Shown here one piece after another: positions 1 to 6,934 of a stretch of 8,950 nucleotides of DNA. The first letter of the stretch is position 1, and the number at the start of each line of letters is the position of its first letter. The notes under the pieces were generated by a model. It did not search any database. It was not told where the DNA came from and saw nothing but the letters and a program-made list of their open reading frames with translations. The position numbers and the translations under genes are program-made. This DNA is from Bacteroidota bacterium (lineage in GTDB: Bacteria; Bacteroidota; Bacteroidia; Flavobacteriales_F; PHOS-HE28). Location of the stretch: assembly GCA_963169595.1 (NCBI GenBank), contig CAUJFM010000379.1, forward strand, positions 1 to 8,950, given 5' to 3'.

Positions 1-1925
1 TGCTCCCGGACATCACCATCTCCTGGTATGGGATCCTCACCTACCTGGGTGGTCCGGATGAGACACCGGGCCGCATCCGCATCAGTGGCAGCACGCCGAA
101 CATCGGGTATGGACCGATGGAGGTCCGCGGGGTGGACCTGAACGGCTACCGGCGCTTCACCTGCGGGGTGGACACCTTCCTGGTCCAGGACCCCAATGCC
201 CAGCAGCAGTTCACCTGTCCCAATGGGGGCACGGCGAAGCAGCTCACTACGCAACGGGTGTTCCACAAGAACGGATCGCAGATGACCTCCACCGAGCGCG
301 TGATGCCGCAGGGGATGACCTATACCGCCACGCAGAACAACACCCGGTTCGACCAGTGGGGCATCTACAGCCTGCGCCTGCCCGAGCCGGGGGTGAGCGA
401 TCCACGCCAATGGCCCATCATCAACGAAGGCTACAAGCTGGGGTTCTGCCTGATGGACTACAACAACTGTGGGCAGTCCGTGGTGAACCACCACTGCAAG
501 GACAACAACACCCAGTACAACGCCGGCACCACGCTCTATCCGGCCGACTTCCCGAACTACGGCCTGGGTGGTGGCTACGGGTGCAGCATGATCCGTCAGG
601 GGATCTCCTCGGGCTATACGGACATTTACAGCGAGTACCTCGACGGCATGTGGATCGATATCCCGACCGGGACCTGCAACGGACAGTATTGGATCGTGTA
701 TGAAGTGGACCCCCTTGACCGTGTGCTGGAGTCCGATGAGGGGAACAATTACACCGCCGTGCCCTATACGCTGACACAGCAGGCCGTCACCGCACCCGTG
801 GCCACGATCACCTGCGATGAACAGGCCTATGTATGCGAAGGGGAGCAGGTGAGGTTGCGGGCCAACGCCGGGCTGGCCTATCAGTGGAGCACCGGGGCCA
901 CGACCAATAGCATCATGGCCGGTCCGGGCACCTACACTGTGACGGTGACCACCTATTGCGGCACGGCCACCTCATCGCCGTTCACCGTGACCGAACTGGC
1001 GCAGCCTGCACCACCGGTGGTGGCGGGGGTGACCCTTTGTGAGGGCGCCGCGGCGGAGCTCGTCTCTTCCGATCCGAACAGTGTGTGGTATGATGCCCTG
1101 GGCAACCCGGTGGGCAGCGGTGCGGTGTACACCACGCCACCGATGTTCGCGAGTACCAGCTATCAGGTGGCGGGCGTGAACGACCTGCCCGGGACCGTGC
1201 TCTATGGTGGCAAGCCGGGCAACGCAGGCTCCGGTGACATGCACGCGGGGGGGCAACGCCTGGACTTCACGGCCAACAAGGCCTTCCGGCTTCGTTCGGT
1301 GAAGGTGTACGCGGGCAGTGCGGCCTGGCGGACCATTGAGCTGGTGGATGCCATCGGCGTGCTGCGCGCCACGCGATCGGCCTGGGTGCCTGCCGGCGAA
1401 TCGCGGGTCACGCTCGACTTCGACATCAAGCCCGGAAAGAACTACAAGCTGGTGGTGGCCGGTACGGCCGATCTGTGGCGCAGCACCTCGGGCGTCAGTT
1501 ATCCGTACACCATCGGTGATGTGGCCACCATCACCGGGTCCAGTGGAGGCGCGTCCTACTACTACTATTTCTTCGACTGGGAGGTGCACTATGGCTGGGG
1601 CAGTTGCGCCAGCGAACTGGTGAACGTTCCGGTGGAGGTGCAGATCTGCACGGGTGTGGACGAGGAGCTGCCCCTGCGCGGCTTCAACGTGTACCCCAAC
1701 CCGAACGGCGGGTCCTTCACCGTGGAGCTGCACCTATTGCAGGACGCCCGTGTGGACCTGGTATTGATCGATGCGCTGGGCCGGGTGGTCCACAACGGGG
1801 TGGAGCGGGCGGGGGCCGGTCAATGGCGTCATCCGATGGCGTTGGAGGGGTCGTCACCCGGTGTCTACCAGTTGAACCTGGACCTGGCGGGCCGCCGCTT
1901 CTCGCGCCGCATCGTGGTCCAGTAA
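1..1925 (+). CDS. Secreted lysyl-oxidase-like protein with Ig-like modules and T9SS sorting domain (5' truncated)
   Basis: The reading frame is open from base 3 with no stop, so the gene starts upstream of the window. About 640 residues are visible. Bases ~3-770 resemble the lysyl oxidase fold: the stretch around 426-449 (EGYKLGFCLMD) matches the human LOX segment EGHKASFCLED, and 627-740 carries a Y..DGMWIDI..G.Y.I.YEVDP..RVLESDEGNNY block like the LOX WIDIT..VNP..ESDYTNN block. The two residues that form the LTQ cofactor in human LOX (K320, Y355) have counterparts at 435-437 and 627-629. The copper motif HxxHxHxH aligns to 324-347, where the histidines read T, Q, N and R, so oxidase activity is doubtful. 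Two Ig/PKD-like modules follow (about 810-1180), then a beta-rich region, then a T9SS type A tail (about 1680-1925, starting NVYPNPNGG, ending RIVVQ). It is probably exported across the outer membrane and anchored or released. It ends 12 bases before the next gene. Confidence 0.8.
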   Translation, partial: LPDITISWYGILTYLGGPDETPGRIRISGSTPNIGYGPMEVRGVDLNGYRRFTCGVDTFLVQDPNAQQQFTCPNGGTAKQLTTQRVFHKNGSQMTSTERVMPQGMTYTATQNNTRFDQWGIYSLRLPEPGVSDPRQWPIINEGYKLGFCLMDYNNCGQSVVNHHCKDNNTQYNAGTTLYPADFPNYGLGGGYGCSMIRQGISSGYTDIYSEYLDGMWIDIPTGTCNGQYWIVYEVDPLDRVLESDEGNNYTAVPYTLTQQAVTAPVATITCDEQAYVCEGEQVRLRANAGLAYQWSTGATTNSIMAGPGTYTVTVTTYCGTATSSPFTVTELAQPAPPVVAGVTLCEGAAAELVSSDPNSVWYDALGNPVGSGAVYTTPPMFASTSYQVAGVNDLPGTVLYGGKPGNAGSGDMHAGGQRLDFTANKAFRLRSVKVYAGSAAWRTIELVDAIGVLRATRSAWVPAGESRVTLDFDIKPGKNYKLVVAGTADLWRSTSGVSYPYTIGDVATITGSSGGASYYYYFFDWEVHYGWGSCASELVNVPVEVQICTGVDEELPLRGFNVYPNPNGGSFTVELHLLQDARVDLVLIDALGRVVHNGVERAGAGQWRHPMALEGSSPGVYQLNLDLAGRRFSRRIVVQ

Positions 1926-1937
1926 CGGGACGGTGCC

Positions 1938-3905
1938 ATGCAGCCGCTGGTGAAGCACAAGCCTTATGAGAAGTGGCGCATGGCCACCCTGGTGGGCGTG
2001 CACCTGCTCTTCGTGGCCCACTTCATCCATTGGAAGCTGAAGGGAAGGACGCTTGCACCGTTGGAGTTCAACGAGGTGCTGTACACCATCCACCAGGGCA
2101 TTGTCACGGCTGGTTTCGTGCTGATGGCCCTGGTGATGGTGGCCACGCTGGTGTTGGGTCGTTTCTTCTGCTCCTGGGGCTGTCACATACTGGCCTTGCA
2201 GGATGCGGCGGGCTGGTTGATGGACAAGCTGCGGATCAAGCGGCAGCCCATCCGTTCACGCACGCTCATCTGGGTGCCGATCGCGGTGATGTTCTACCTC
2301 TTAATCTGGCCACAGTTCCTGCAAGCGTACCATGGCCTGGGCACGGAGGCCCTGCAGGTGGTCGAGGCCGGTGGAACGCGCTGGTCCTCCTTCACCACCG
2401 ATGATCTATGGCGCAACCTGCCTCCGCCGGGTGTGGCGGTGTTCACCTTCTTCGTCTGCGGGTTCCTCATCGTGTACCTGCTGGGCAGCCGGGGCTTCTG
2501 CTTTCAGGCGTGTCCCTACGGCGCCTTGTTCGGTCTGGCGGACCAGTTCGCTCCCGGGCGCATCGTGCTGGCCAAGGATTGCAGCCAGTGCGGCCTCTGC
2601 ACACGGGCCTGCTCATCGGACATCCTGGTGCACCGGGAACTGGCCGAGCACGGCATGGTCACCAACCCGCGCTGCCTGAAGGACCTCGATTGCGTGGCCG
2701 TTTGTCCGGAGAATGCCGTGCAGTTCGGCTTCCGCAAACCGCCGCTGTTCCGCAAGGGGCATCCCATGGGCGGTTACCAAGGCCGCTTCAGCAACAGCCT
2801 GGGCGAGGACCTCTTCCTGGCGGGTGGCTTCCTGGTGACGATGCCCATCTACCGGGGCCTGTACGATCGCGTGCCGTTCCTGCTGTCCGTGGCGTTGGCG
2901 TTGTGCACGGCCTATGTGCTCCTGCTGGGCTGGCGTTTGTTCCGGCGTGATGCCATGCAACTGCGCGGTACCATGCTGCGCATGGACCGTGCGTTGCGCC
3001 CGGCGGGAAGAGGCCTGGTCGCTTTTCTGGTCGTGCTGCTTGTCCTGCTCGGTCACAGTGCCGTGGTGCAGTACCACACGGTCCTGGGCCAGCGCATCTT
3101 CTTGAAGGCGGCGCAACGGGTGGAACAGGGCCGTGATGCGCAGGCGGCGGTGGGCGAGGCCGTGCACCATTATGAGCAGGCATTGGCCATCGGTCTGATA
3201 CGCCCGGCGGACCGCCGCCAGGAGTTGGCCTCCCTGTACATCCAGCAAGGACGGACCGCCGAGGCCATGACCCTGTTGGAAGGGATCGTGGTGGAACAAC
3301 CCACCCATGTGGAGGCCCGGCATCTGCTCGCCGGTTCGGCCCTGCAGCAGGGGGCACCGGCGATCGCCGCGGCGCACTGGCAGGCGATCATGGACCAGGG
3401 CAGCGAAGGCATGAGCGGCCGGTCCAGGGGCATCACCGCCGCGGCCGCGCTGGCCTATGGTCAAGCGACCGAGGGTGCCGGCTCGTTCGGGCAGGCGCGC
3501 ACCATCTATCAGCGTGGACTGGAGCTGGTGCCCGGTGATGTGCCGTTGCTGATGGCGGTGGCCGCGGTGGAAAGCCGGATGGGCCTGGACGCCGCCGCGA
3601 TCGCCCACTATGAGGAGGCGCTTCAACACGGTGGGGAGGGCCCCCTGCTGCACAACAACCTCGGTGCGCTCTACTTGCGCACGGGTCGCGCGGACCGGGC
3701 CCTGCCGCACTATAAGGCACTGGCCACATTGAAGCCCGATGATCCGCAGGTGCACTACACCATGGGCGTGCTCCTGGCCCGTGGGGGCGATGCGGCCCAA
3801 GCAATGGGTCATCTCACGGCGGCCTTCAGGCTTGCTCCGAACGATGAGCGTATCGCACGCGCGCTCACGCTCGTGCAGGAGCGACGTGCCATGAACGAAC
3901 GATGA
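1938..3905 (+). CDS. Membrane 4Fe-4S protein of NosR/NapH type fused to C-terminal TPR repeats
   Basis: A 655-residue fusion. Hydrophobic segments lie near residues 13-31, 53-77, 109-128, 164-184, 291-303, 312-333 and 357-375. Between them are two cysteine motifs of the NosR/NapH/CcoG membrane ferredoxin class: C78-SWG-C82-H (H instead of the usual P) and C188-FQA-C192-P. A ferredoxin module follows: C215-x2-C218-x2-C221-x3-C225, then C246-x2-D249-x2-C252-x3-C256-P, where Asp sits at a usual Cys position. Residues ~390-650 are TPR-like helical repeats, clearest at 570-640 (NNLGALYLRTGRADRALPHY and the next unit). Relatives such as NapH and NosR pass electrons from quinol toward periplasmic reductases, so a quinol-linked role is likely but inferred. 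The TPR half may dock partner proteins. The start ATG follows the upstream stop by 12 bases, and the stop overlaps the next ATG. The domain class is well supported; the electron partner is not. Confidence 0.82.
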   Translation: MQPLVKHKPYEKWRMATLVGVHLLFVAHFIHWKLKGRTLAPLEFNEVLYTIHQGIVTAGFVLMALVMVATLVLGRFFCSWGCHILALQDAAGWLMDKLRIKRQPIRSRTLIWVPIAVMFYLLIWPQFLQAYHGLGTEALQVVEAGGTRWSSFTTDDLWRNLPPPGVAVFTFFVCGFLIVYLLGSRGFCFQACPYGALFGLADQFAPGRIVLAKDCSQCGLCTRACSSDILVHRELAEHGMVTNPRCLKDLDCVAVCPENAVQFGFRKPPLFRKGHPMGGYQGRFSNSLGEDLFLAGGFLVTMPIYRGLYDRVPFLLSVALALCTAYVLLLGWRLFRRDAMQLRGTMLRMDRALRPAGRGLVAFLVVLLVLLGHSAVVQYHTVLGQRIFLKAAQRVEQGRDAQAAVGEAVHHYEQALAIGLIRPADRRQELASLYIQQGRTAEAMTLLEGIVVEQPTHVEARHLLAGSALQQGAPAIAAAHWQAIMDQGSEGMSGRSRGITAAAALAYGQATEGAGSFGQARTIYQRGLELVPGDVPLLMAVAAVESRMGLDAAAIAHYEEALQHGGEGPLLHNNLGALYLRTGRADRALPHYKALATLKPDDPQVHYTMGVLLARGGDAAQAMGHLTAAFRLAPNDERIARALTLVQERRAMNER

Positions 3906-4321
3906 ACCCACATCAGGCCATGATCAAGCAACATCACGCCGTGTTCCTCCTGTCATGTCTGGCCTGGTCGATCACCACGGCGCTGAGCGTACCGGGCGAT
4001 CCGTGGAAGGCCCCGCCGCAGGCCGATCAGCTCACGGACCCCCTGGCCGGCGATCCCAAGGCCGTGCAGCGTGGCGGGAAGGTCTTCACTTCCCTGTGCT
4101 GGGTATGCCACGGCATGGAAGGGAGGGGCGACGGACCAACAGCCGCCTCGCTGCAGGTGAGGCCGGCCGATCTGGTGGCATCCACCGTCCAGCAGCAGAG
4201 CAATGGAGCGCTCTACTGGAAGATCGGTCATGGCCGGGGTGAGATGCCCGCGTACGAGGAGATGCTTTCCCGTGAGGACCGCTGGGCCGTGGTGCATTAC
4301 CTCAGAAGCCTGGTCCCATGA
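3902..4321 (+). CDS. Exported monoheme cytochrome c
   Basis: A 139-residue protein with an N-terminal signal peptide (hydrophobic about residues 13-29, plausible cleavage after ALS) and one heme-binding motif, C66-WV-C69-H70. M115 in GRGEMPAYEEM is the likely distal ligand. The order of elements (GGKVFTSLCWVCHGMEGRGDGP, spaced as GG..F...C..CH...G.GDGP, then a MP loop and a terminal helix with W..V.YLRSL) is that of small class I cytochromes c. The chosen ATG overlaps the preceding stop (ATGA); an in-frame ATG at 3920 is an alternative and leaves the mature protein unchanged. It probably carries electrons in the periplasm between the Fe-S membrane protein encoded just upstream and the outer-membrane components encoded just downstream; that role is inferred from operon position. 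A lipobox-like LLSC occurs inside the signal sequence, but the hydrophobic run continues past it, so I favour ordinary signal peptide cleavage. Confidence 0.87.
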   Translation: MNPHQAMIKQHHAVFLLSCLAWSITTALSVPGDPWKAPPQADQLTDPLAGDPKAVQRGGKVFTSLCWVCHGMEGRGDGPTAASLQVRPADLVASTVQQQSNGALYWKIGHGRGEMPAYEEMLSREDRWAVVHYLRSLVP

Positions 4322-5235
4322 AGCGCATCATACCCCTCCTTCGGTCGATGGTCATGGCCACGGTCCTGCTGGTGCTGCCCTGCCGGGCACAGCAGGAGCC
4401 CATGCGGGAGCTTGTGTCGCGCACCTTCGCCGGCACCCAGGTGATCAACGCTCAGAGCGTGGAGGTGGTGCCGCGCAAGCGGTCCTTCGGCTTCCTCATC
4501 CAGCACCGCTTCGGTGCGTTCGGCCCGAACCAACAGGCGCTGAAGCAGTTCCTGGGCCTCGACCTTCCGGCCAACATCCGCTTTGCGTTCCAATATGCTC
4601 CGATGAACGGCATGCACCTGGAGCTGGGCCGGAGCAAGAACGGCAAGGTCGTGGACCTGGGGGTGAAGGCCAGGTTGTGGAGGCAGACCGTGGAGAAGGG
4701 GATGCCGGTCTCCGTGACGGCCTGGGCCAATGTGGCGCTCATGACCGAGGACTTCCCCGCCGTGGGCGATCGCGACTTCTTTGCGGACGGGACCACCCCC
4801 TTTTCCTACGCCTTCAAGCACCGGCTGGCCTACAACGCACAGGTGATCGTGGCGAGGCGGTTCAGCGAGCACTTCGCCCTGCAGCTTGCGCCGGTGTTCA
4901 TCCATCGCAACCTGGTGCCGGTGGGCGGCACCAACAGCACGCTGGCCATGCCGGTGAGCGGCCGCCTGAAGGTGAGCACGAAGGGGTCCGTGCTGTTCGA
5001 GGTGGCCCCGGTGCTGCACGGCAGGCAGCAGGCGGACCATCGCGAGCCGGTGGCGCTGGCCTTTGAGCTGGCCACGGCCGGTCATGTCTTCCAGGTGCTG
5101 CTGGCCAGCAGTCCGGAGATCCTGGAGTACCGCAACTACACCATGCCCCAGGCGCGTTATGATGAGGCGTACCTCCACCTGGGCTTCAACATCGCGCGGA
5201 CCTTGTTCGTCAAACCCCGGAAGCCCCGCCCATGA
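4318..5235 (+). CDS. DUF5777-type outer-membrane beta-barrel protein
   Basis: A 305-residue protein with a signal peptide (residues 1-24, cleavage after CRA before QQ). The mature part has alternating hydrophobic and polar strands separated by short turns, as in outer-membrane barrels. Features I recognise from the Bacteroidota DUF5777 family are the TFAGTQVINAQSVE segment (37-50), the IQHRFGAFG segment (61-69), LGLD (79-82), and LELGRSKNGKVVDLGVKARL (101-120). The family has no established function. Both ends overlap neighbours by four bases (ATGA), so it is probably translated together with a periplasmic cytochrome c (upstream) and a surface-type cytochrome lipoprotein (downstream). That placement suggests the barrel could hold or connect heme proteins across the outer membrane; this is inference. 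Alternatives are a small-molecule porin or a structural barrel unrelated to electron flow. Confidence 0.75.
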   Translation: MKRIIPLLRSMVMATVLLVLPCRAQQEPMRELVSRTFAGTQVINAQSVEVVPRKRSFGFLIQHRFGAFGPNQQALKQFLGLDLPANIRFAFQYAPMNGMHLELGRSKNGKVVDLGVKARLWRQTVEKGMPVSVTAWANVALMTEDFPAVGDRDFFADGTTPFSYAFKHRLAYNAQVIVARRFSEHFALQLAPVFIHRNLVPVGGTNSTLAMPVSGRLKVSTKGSVLFEVAPVLHGRQQADHREPVALAFELATAGHVFQVLLASSPEILEYRNYTMPQARYDEAYLHLGFNIARTLFVKPRKPRP

Positions 5236-5669
5236 ACACCCGCAGGACCGCATGGACCGTGATCGTGGCCGCCCTGGTGCTCGTGGGCGGTTGTGCAAAG
5301 GATGAAGGCCCCCGCTACGTGCCCCTGCCCAGGCCGGCCGATCCCACGCAACCCATGGACACGGTGCACTTCAGTTCGGAGGTGCTGCCCATTTTCGAGG
5401 CCCATTGCTGGGTGTGCCATCCACCCATGGGCAATGGCATGGACCTGTCGCCGACCAACGCCTACAACGAACTGGTGAACGTGACCAGCGCCAATTGGGC
5501 ACCGGCCATGCGGGTGGTACCGGGTGATCCGGAGGCCTCCGTGCTGTGGAACAAGGTGACCTTCTCGGAAGTGTATGGACTGGGCATGCCGCCAAGCGGT
5601 GCCGCGTTGACCATGCAGGACCTGGAGACCATCCGCACCTGGATCGAACAGGGCGCGATGAACAACTGA
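5232..5669 (+). CDS. Cytochrome c lipoprotein, predicted surface-exposed
   Basis: A 145-residue lipoprotein: a hydrophobic signal ends in the lipobox LVGGC with the lipidated Cys at position 21. The residues right after it are A-K-D-E, which fits the K-(D/E)2 lipoprotein export signal described for surface lipoproteins of Bacteroidota. One heme motif, C59-WV-C62-H63, is followed by a long loop and then GLGMPPSG, where M119 is the probable distal ligand, and a terminal TMQDLETIRTWIEQGA helix. This layout (FSSEVLPIFEAHCWVCH early, MPP late, final IRTWI helix) resembles the compact planctomycete-type cytochrome c fold. It is the last gene of the four-gene operon, its ATG overlapping the barrel gene's stop. 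It probably sits on the outer leaflet as terminal heme protein or as partner of the barrel; location is predicted from the signal only. Confidence 0.83.
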   Translation: MNTRRTAWTVIVAALVLVGGCAKDEGPRYVPLPRPADPTQPMDTVHFSSEVLPIFEAHCWVCHPPMGNGMDLSPTNAYNELVNVTSANWAPAMRVVPGDPEASVLWNKVTFSEVYGLGMPPSGAALTMQDLETIRTWIEQGAMNN

Positions 5670-5716
5670 TGGAGCGGCCGGACGGGGTGGCGGGACGGTT
5701 CCGCGGAGCGTGCCGT

Positions 5717-6433
5717 TCAGTTCCGCAGTGGCCTGCTGGTGCGGCCTCCGGTCAGCAGGGCCTCCAGGCCCTTCGCGTCCAACAGGCGCAATTCCCGGCC
5801 CACGGCCTTGGTCAGCTTCCTGCGTTGCAGCACGGTCAGCGCCCGGATGGTGCTCTCGTAAGTGGCCCCGGCATAGTCCGCCAGGTCGTGGCGTGATGGC
5901 GTGAAGGCCAGCAGGGTCCGGTCATCCTTGTCGTAACCGAAACAGCGGGCCGTGGCGAGCAGGGCCTTGGCCACCCGTTGTTCCACGCTCAGGTTCAGCA
6001 TGGCCTTCGCCTGGGCCTCGCTGCTGCGCAGCTCCTCGGCCAGGAAGAGCATGAAGTGGAAGCCCAGTGCAGGGTTCGCTTTCAGCGCATCGAGGAAGAG
6101 CGGCATGGGCACCGCATCCACTGTGGAGTCCTCCAGGGCCGTGGCGCTCACGGTATAGGTGAAGTCCTCGCCGATGCCGCGGTGCCCGAGCACCTGTCCG
6201 TCGCGCGCGAAGCGCAGGATGCGTGCCGATCCCGGTCCGAAGGTGCTGAACACCTTGGCCTTCCCCTTGCGGACGATGTAGAGCTGATCGGCGGGCGTCC
6301 CTTCCTCAAAGATCACCTCGCCAGCCGCGAAGTGGTGTGTGATGCAGCTTTCCTTGATGCGTTTCCTCCAGTCGGCACGGGCGTGCTTGGTGATCAGTTC
6401 GGCCAGGGTGTCCGGCAGCCGTATCGGGTCCAT
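5717..6433 (-). CDS. Crp/Fnr-family transcriptional regulator
   Basis: A 238-residue protein with an N-terminal cyclic-nucleotide-binding-type sensor barrel (residues ~30-125, including AAGEVIFEEGTPADQLYIVRKGKAKVF), a long dimerisation helix (~125-160) and a C-terminal winged helix. The recognition helix (about 189-200) contains Y192-E193-S-T-I-R197, lining up with RETVGR of E. coli CRP and VETISR of FNR; Glu and Arg at those places read the TGA part of the half-site. Only C30 and C164 are present, so there is no FNR-type Fe-S cluster; heme-based NO or redox sensing, as in Dnr, is possible but unproven. I start at ATG 6433; a TTG at 6457 overlapping the rrf2 stop would add eight residues but is less likely. 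It lies downstream of the Rrf2 gene, probably co-transcribed, and is a candidate activator of the nos promoter region at 8153-8285. Confidence 0.87.
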   Translation of the reverse strand: MDPIRLPDTLAELITKHARADWRKRIKESCITHHFAAGEVIFEEGTPADQLYIVRKGKAKVFSTFGPGSARILRFARDGQVLGHRGIGEDFTYTVSATALEDSTVDAVPMPLFLDALKANPALGFHFMLFLAEELRSSEAQAKAMLNLSVEQRVAKALLATARCFGYDKDDRTLLAFTPSRHDLADYAGATYESTIRALTVLQRRKLTKAVGRELRLLDAKGLEALLTGGRTSRPLRN

Positions 6434-6438
6434 GGCCG

Positions 6439-6446
6439 CGAAAGTA
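6439..6446 (-). promoter_or_regulatory. Possible -7 element (TACTTTCG) just before the Crp/Fnr gene
   Basis: Read on the minus strand, TACTTTCG matches the Bacteroidota -7 consensus TAnnTTTG except for one T-to-C change. It lies only five bases before the ATG at 6433, so a transcript from it would be leaderless or nearly so. No clear -33 TTG was found at proper spacing. It may be chance, or a weak internal promoter for the regulator alone. Confidence 0.2.
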
Positions 6447-6453
6447 CCGGGGG

Positions 6454-6894
6454 TCAACCCTTCAGACTGAAGGTGCCCAGTTCAAGCCCGAGGCCCATGG
6501 AAACGTCGTACACACTGGTGTTCTCCAGGAGCTTGCGCAGCCGCTCCCGCACGTCCTTGAACTGGTTGTGCAGCGGACAGGGCTTCTTGTCGTTGCAGCG
6601 CGGAAGTCCCAGCGCACAGCCGGTGTACACGTCATCGCCGTCGATGCTCTTCACGATGGCGCTCAGGGGCAGCTTGCGGGCCCGTGCCTCGGTGAGGGTG
6701 AACCCGCCACCGGGTCCCTTCATGGAACCGAGGTGACCGTCGCGCACGAGCTTCTGGAGCACCTTGGCCGTGAACGCCTCGGGGGCACCGATGGCGGCCG
6801 CGATGTCCTTGACGGTGGCGCGTTCATCGGCGGCGGTGGCACCGGCAATGTGGAGGGTGGCGCGAATGGCATACTCGCAGGCCTTGGAGAACAT
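6454..6894 (-). CDS. Rrf2-family regulator with predicted Fe-S site (IscR/NsrR-like)
   Basis: A 146-residue protein that begins MFSKACEYAIRA, the standard Rrf2 opening, followed by a winged helix (residues ~25-70, with KVLQKLVRDGHLGSMKGPGG forming the recognition helix and wing). C93, C100, C106 and H109 fall in the loop where E. coli IscR has C92, C98, C104 and H107; spacing here is C-x6-C-x5-C-x2-H, so binding of a 2Fe-2S or 4Fe-4S cluster is likely. Rrf2 proteins of this type sense NO (NsrR), Fe-S status (IscR) or related signals. Its place between an oxidase-like membrane protein and a Crp/Fnr regulator, facing a nos operon, favours NO or nitrogen-oxide sensing, which is inference. I chose ATG 6894 because family members start at this residue; the frame could extend to 6933. 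A 20-base gap separates it from the Crp/Fnr ATG. Confidence 0.88.
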   Translation of the reverse strand: MFSKACEYAIRATLHIAGATAADERATVKDIAAAIGAPEAFTAKVLQKLVRDGHLGSMKGPGGGFTLTEARARKLPLSAIVKSIDGDDVYTGCALGLPRCNDKKPCPLHNQFKDVRERLRKLLENTSVYDVSMGLGLELGTFSLKG

Positions 6895-6910
6895 GGGTAG
6901 GAATGGGCTG

Positions 6911-6918
6911 CGAAGGTA
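6911..6918 (-). promoter_or_regulatory. Possible -7 element (TACCTTCG) upstream of the Rrf2 gene
   Basis: On the minus strand TACCTTCG fits TAnnTTTG with one change and lies 16 bases before the ATG at 6894, in the 40-base gap after the oxidase-like gene. An 8-base palindrome, GTGCGCAC (6923-6930), sits directly upstream and could be an operator. This would give the two regulators their own promoter in addition to read-through from 8152. The match is short and unsupported by a clear -33 element. Confidence 0.3.
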
Positions 6919-6934
6919 TCCTGTGCGCACCAAC

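Noticed and set aside
2613..3911. Long minus-strand open frame opposite the Fe-S/TPR gene
   Set aside because: The translation is low-complexity, His/Arg/Gln-rich and without domain features, as expected for the antisense of a GC-rich gene; the plus-strand frame has clear motifs.
3902..5669. The two CWVCH cytochromes (3902 and 5232 genes) as a recent tandem duplication
   Set aside because: Outside the five-residue heme motif the sequences, lengths and distal-loop contexts differ, so shared WV is not evidence of recent duplication.
5670..5716. Possible bidirectional terminator between the convergent operons
   Set aside because: The 47 bases contain only an imperfect, bulged pairing (ACGG...CCGT region) and no T-run on either strand, so no intrinsic terminator can be supported.
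6434..6457. TTG start for the Crp/Fnr gene overlapping the Rrf2 stop (TTGA)
   Set aside because: It would add only eight residues before a good ATG (MDPIRLPD); TTG starts are uncommon, and the extra residues match no known part of the family.
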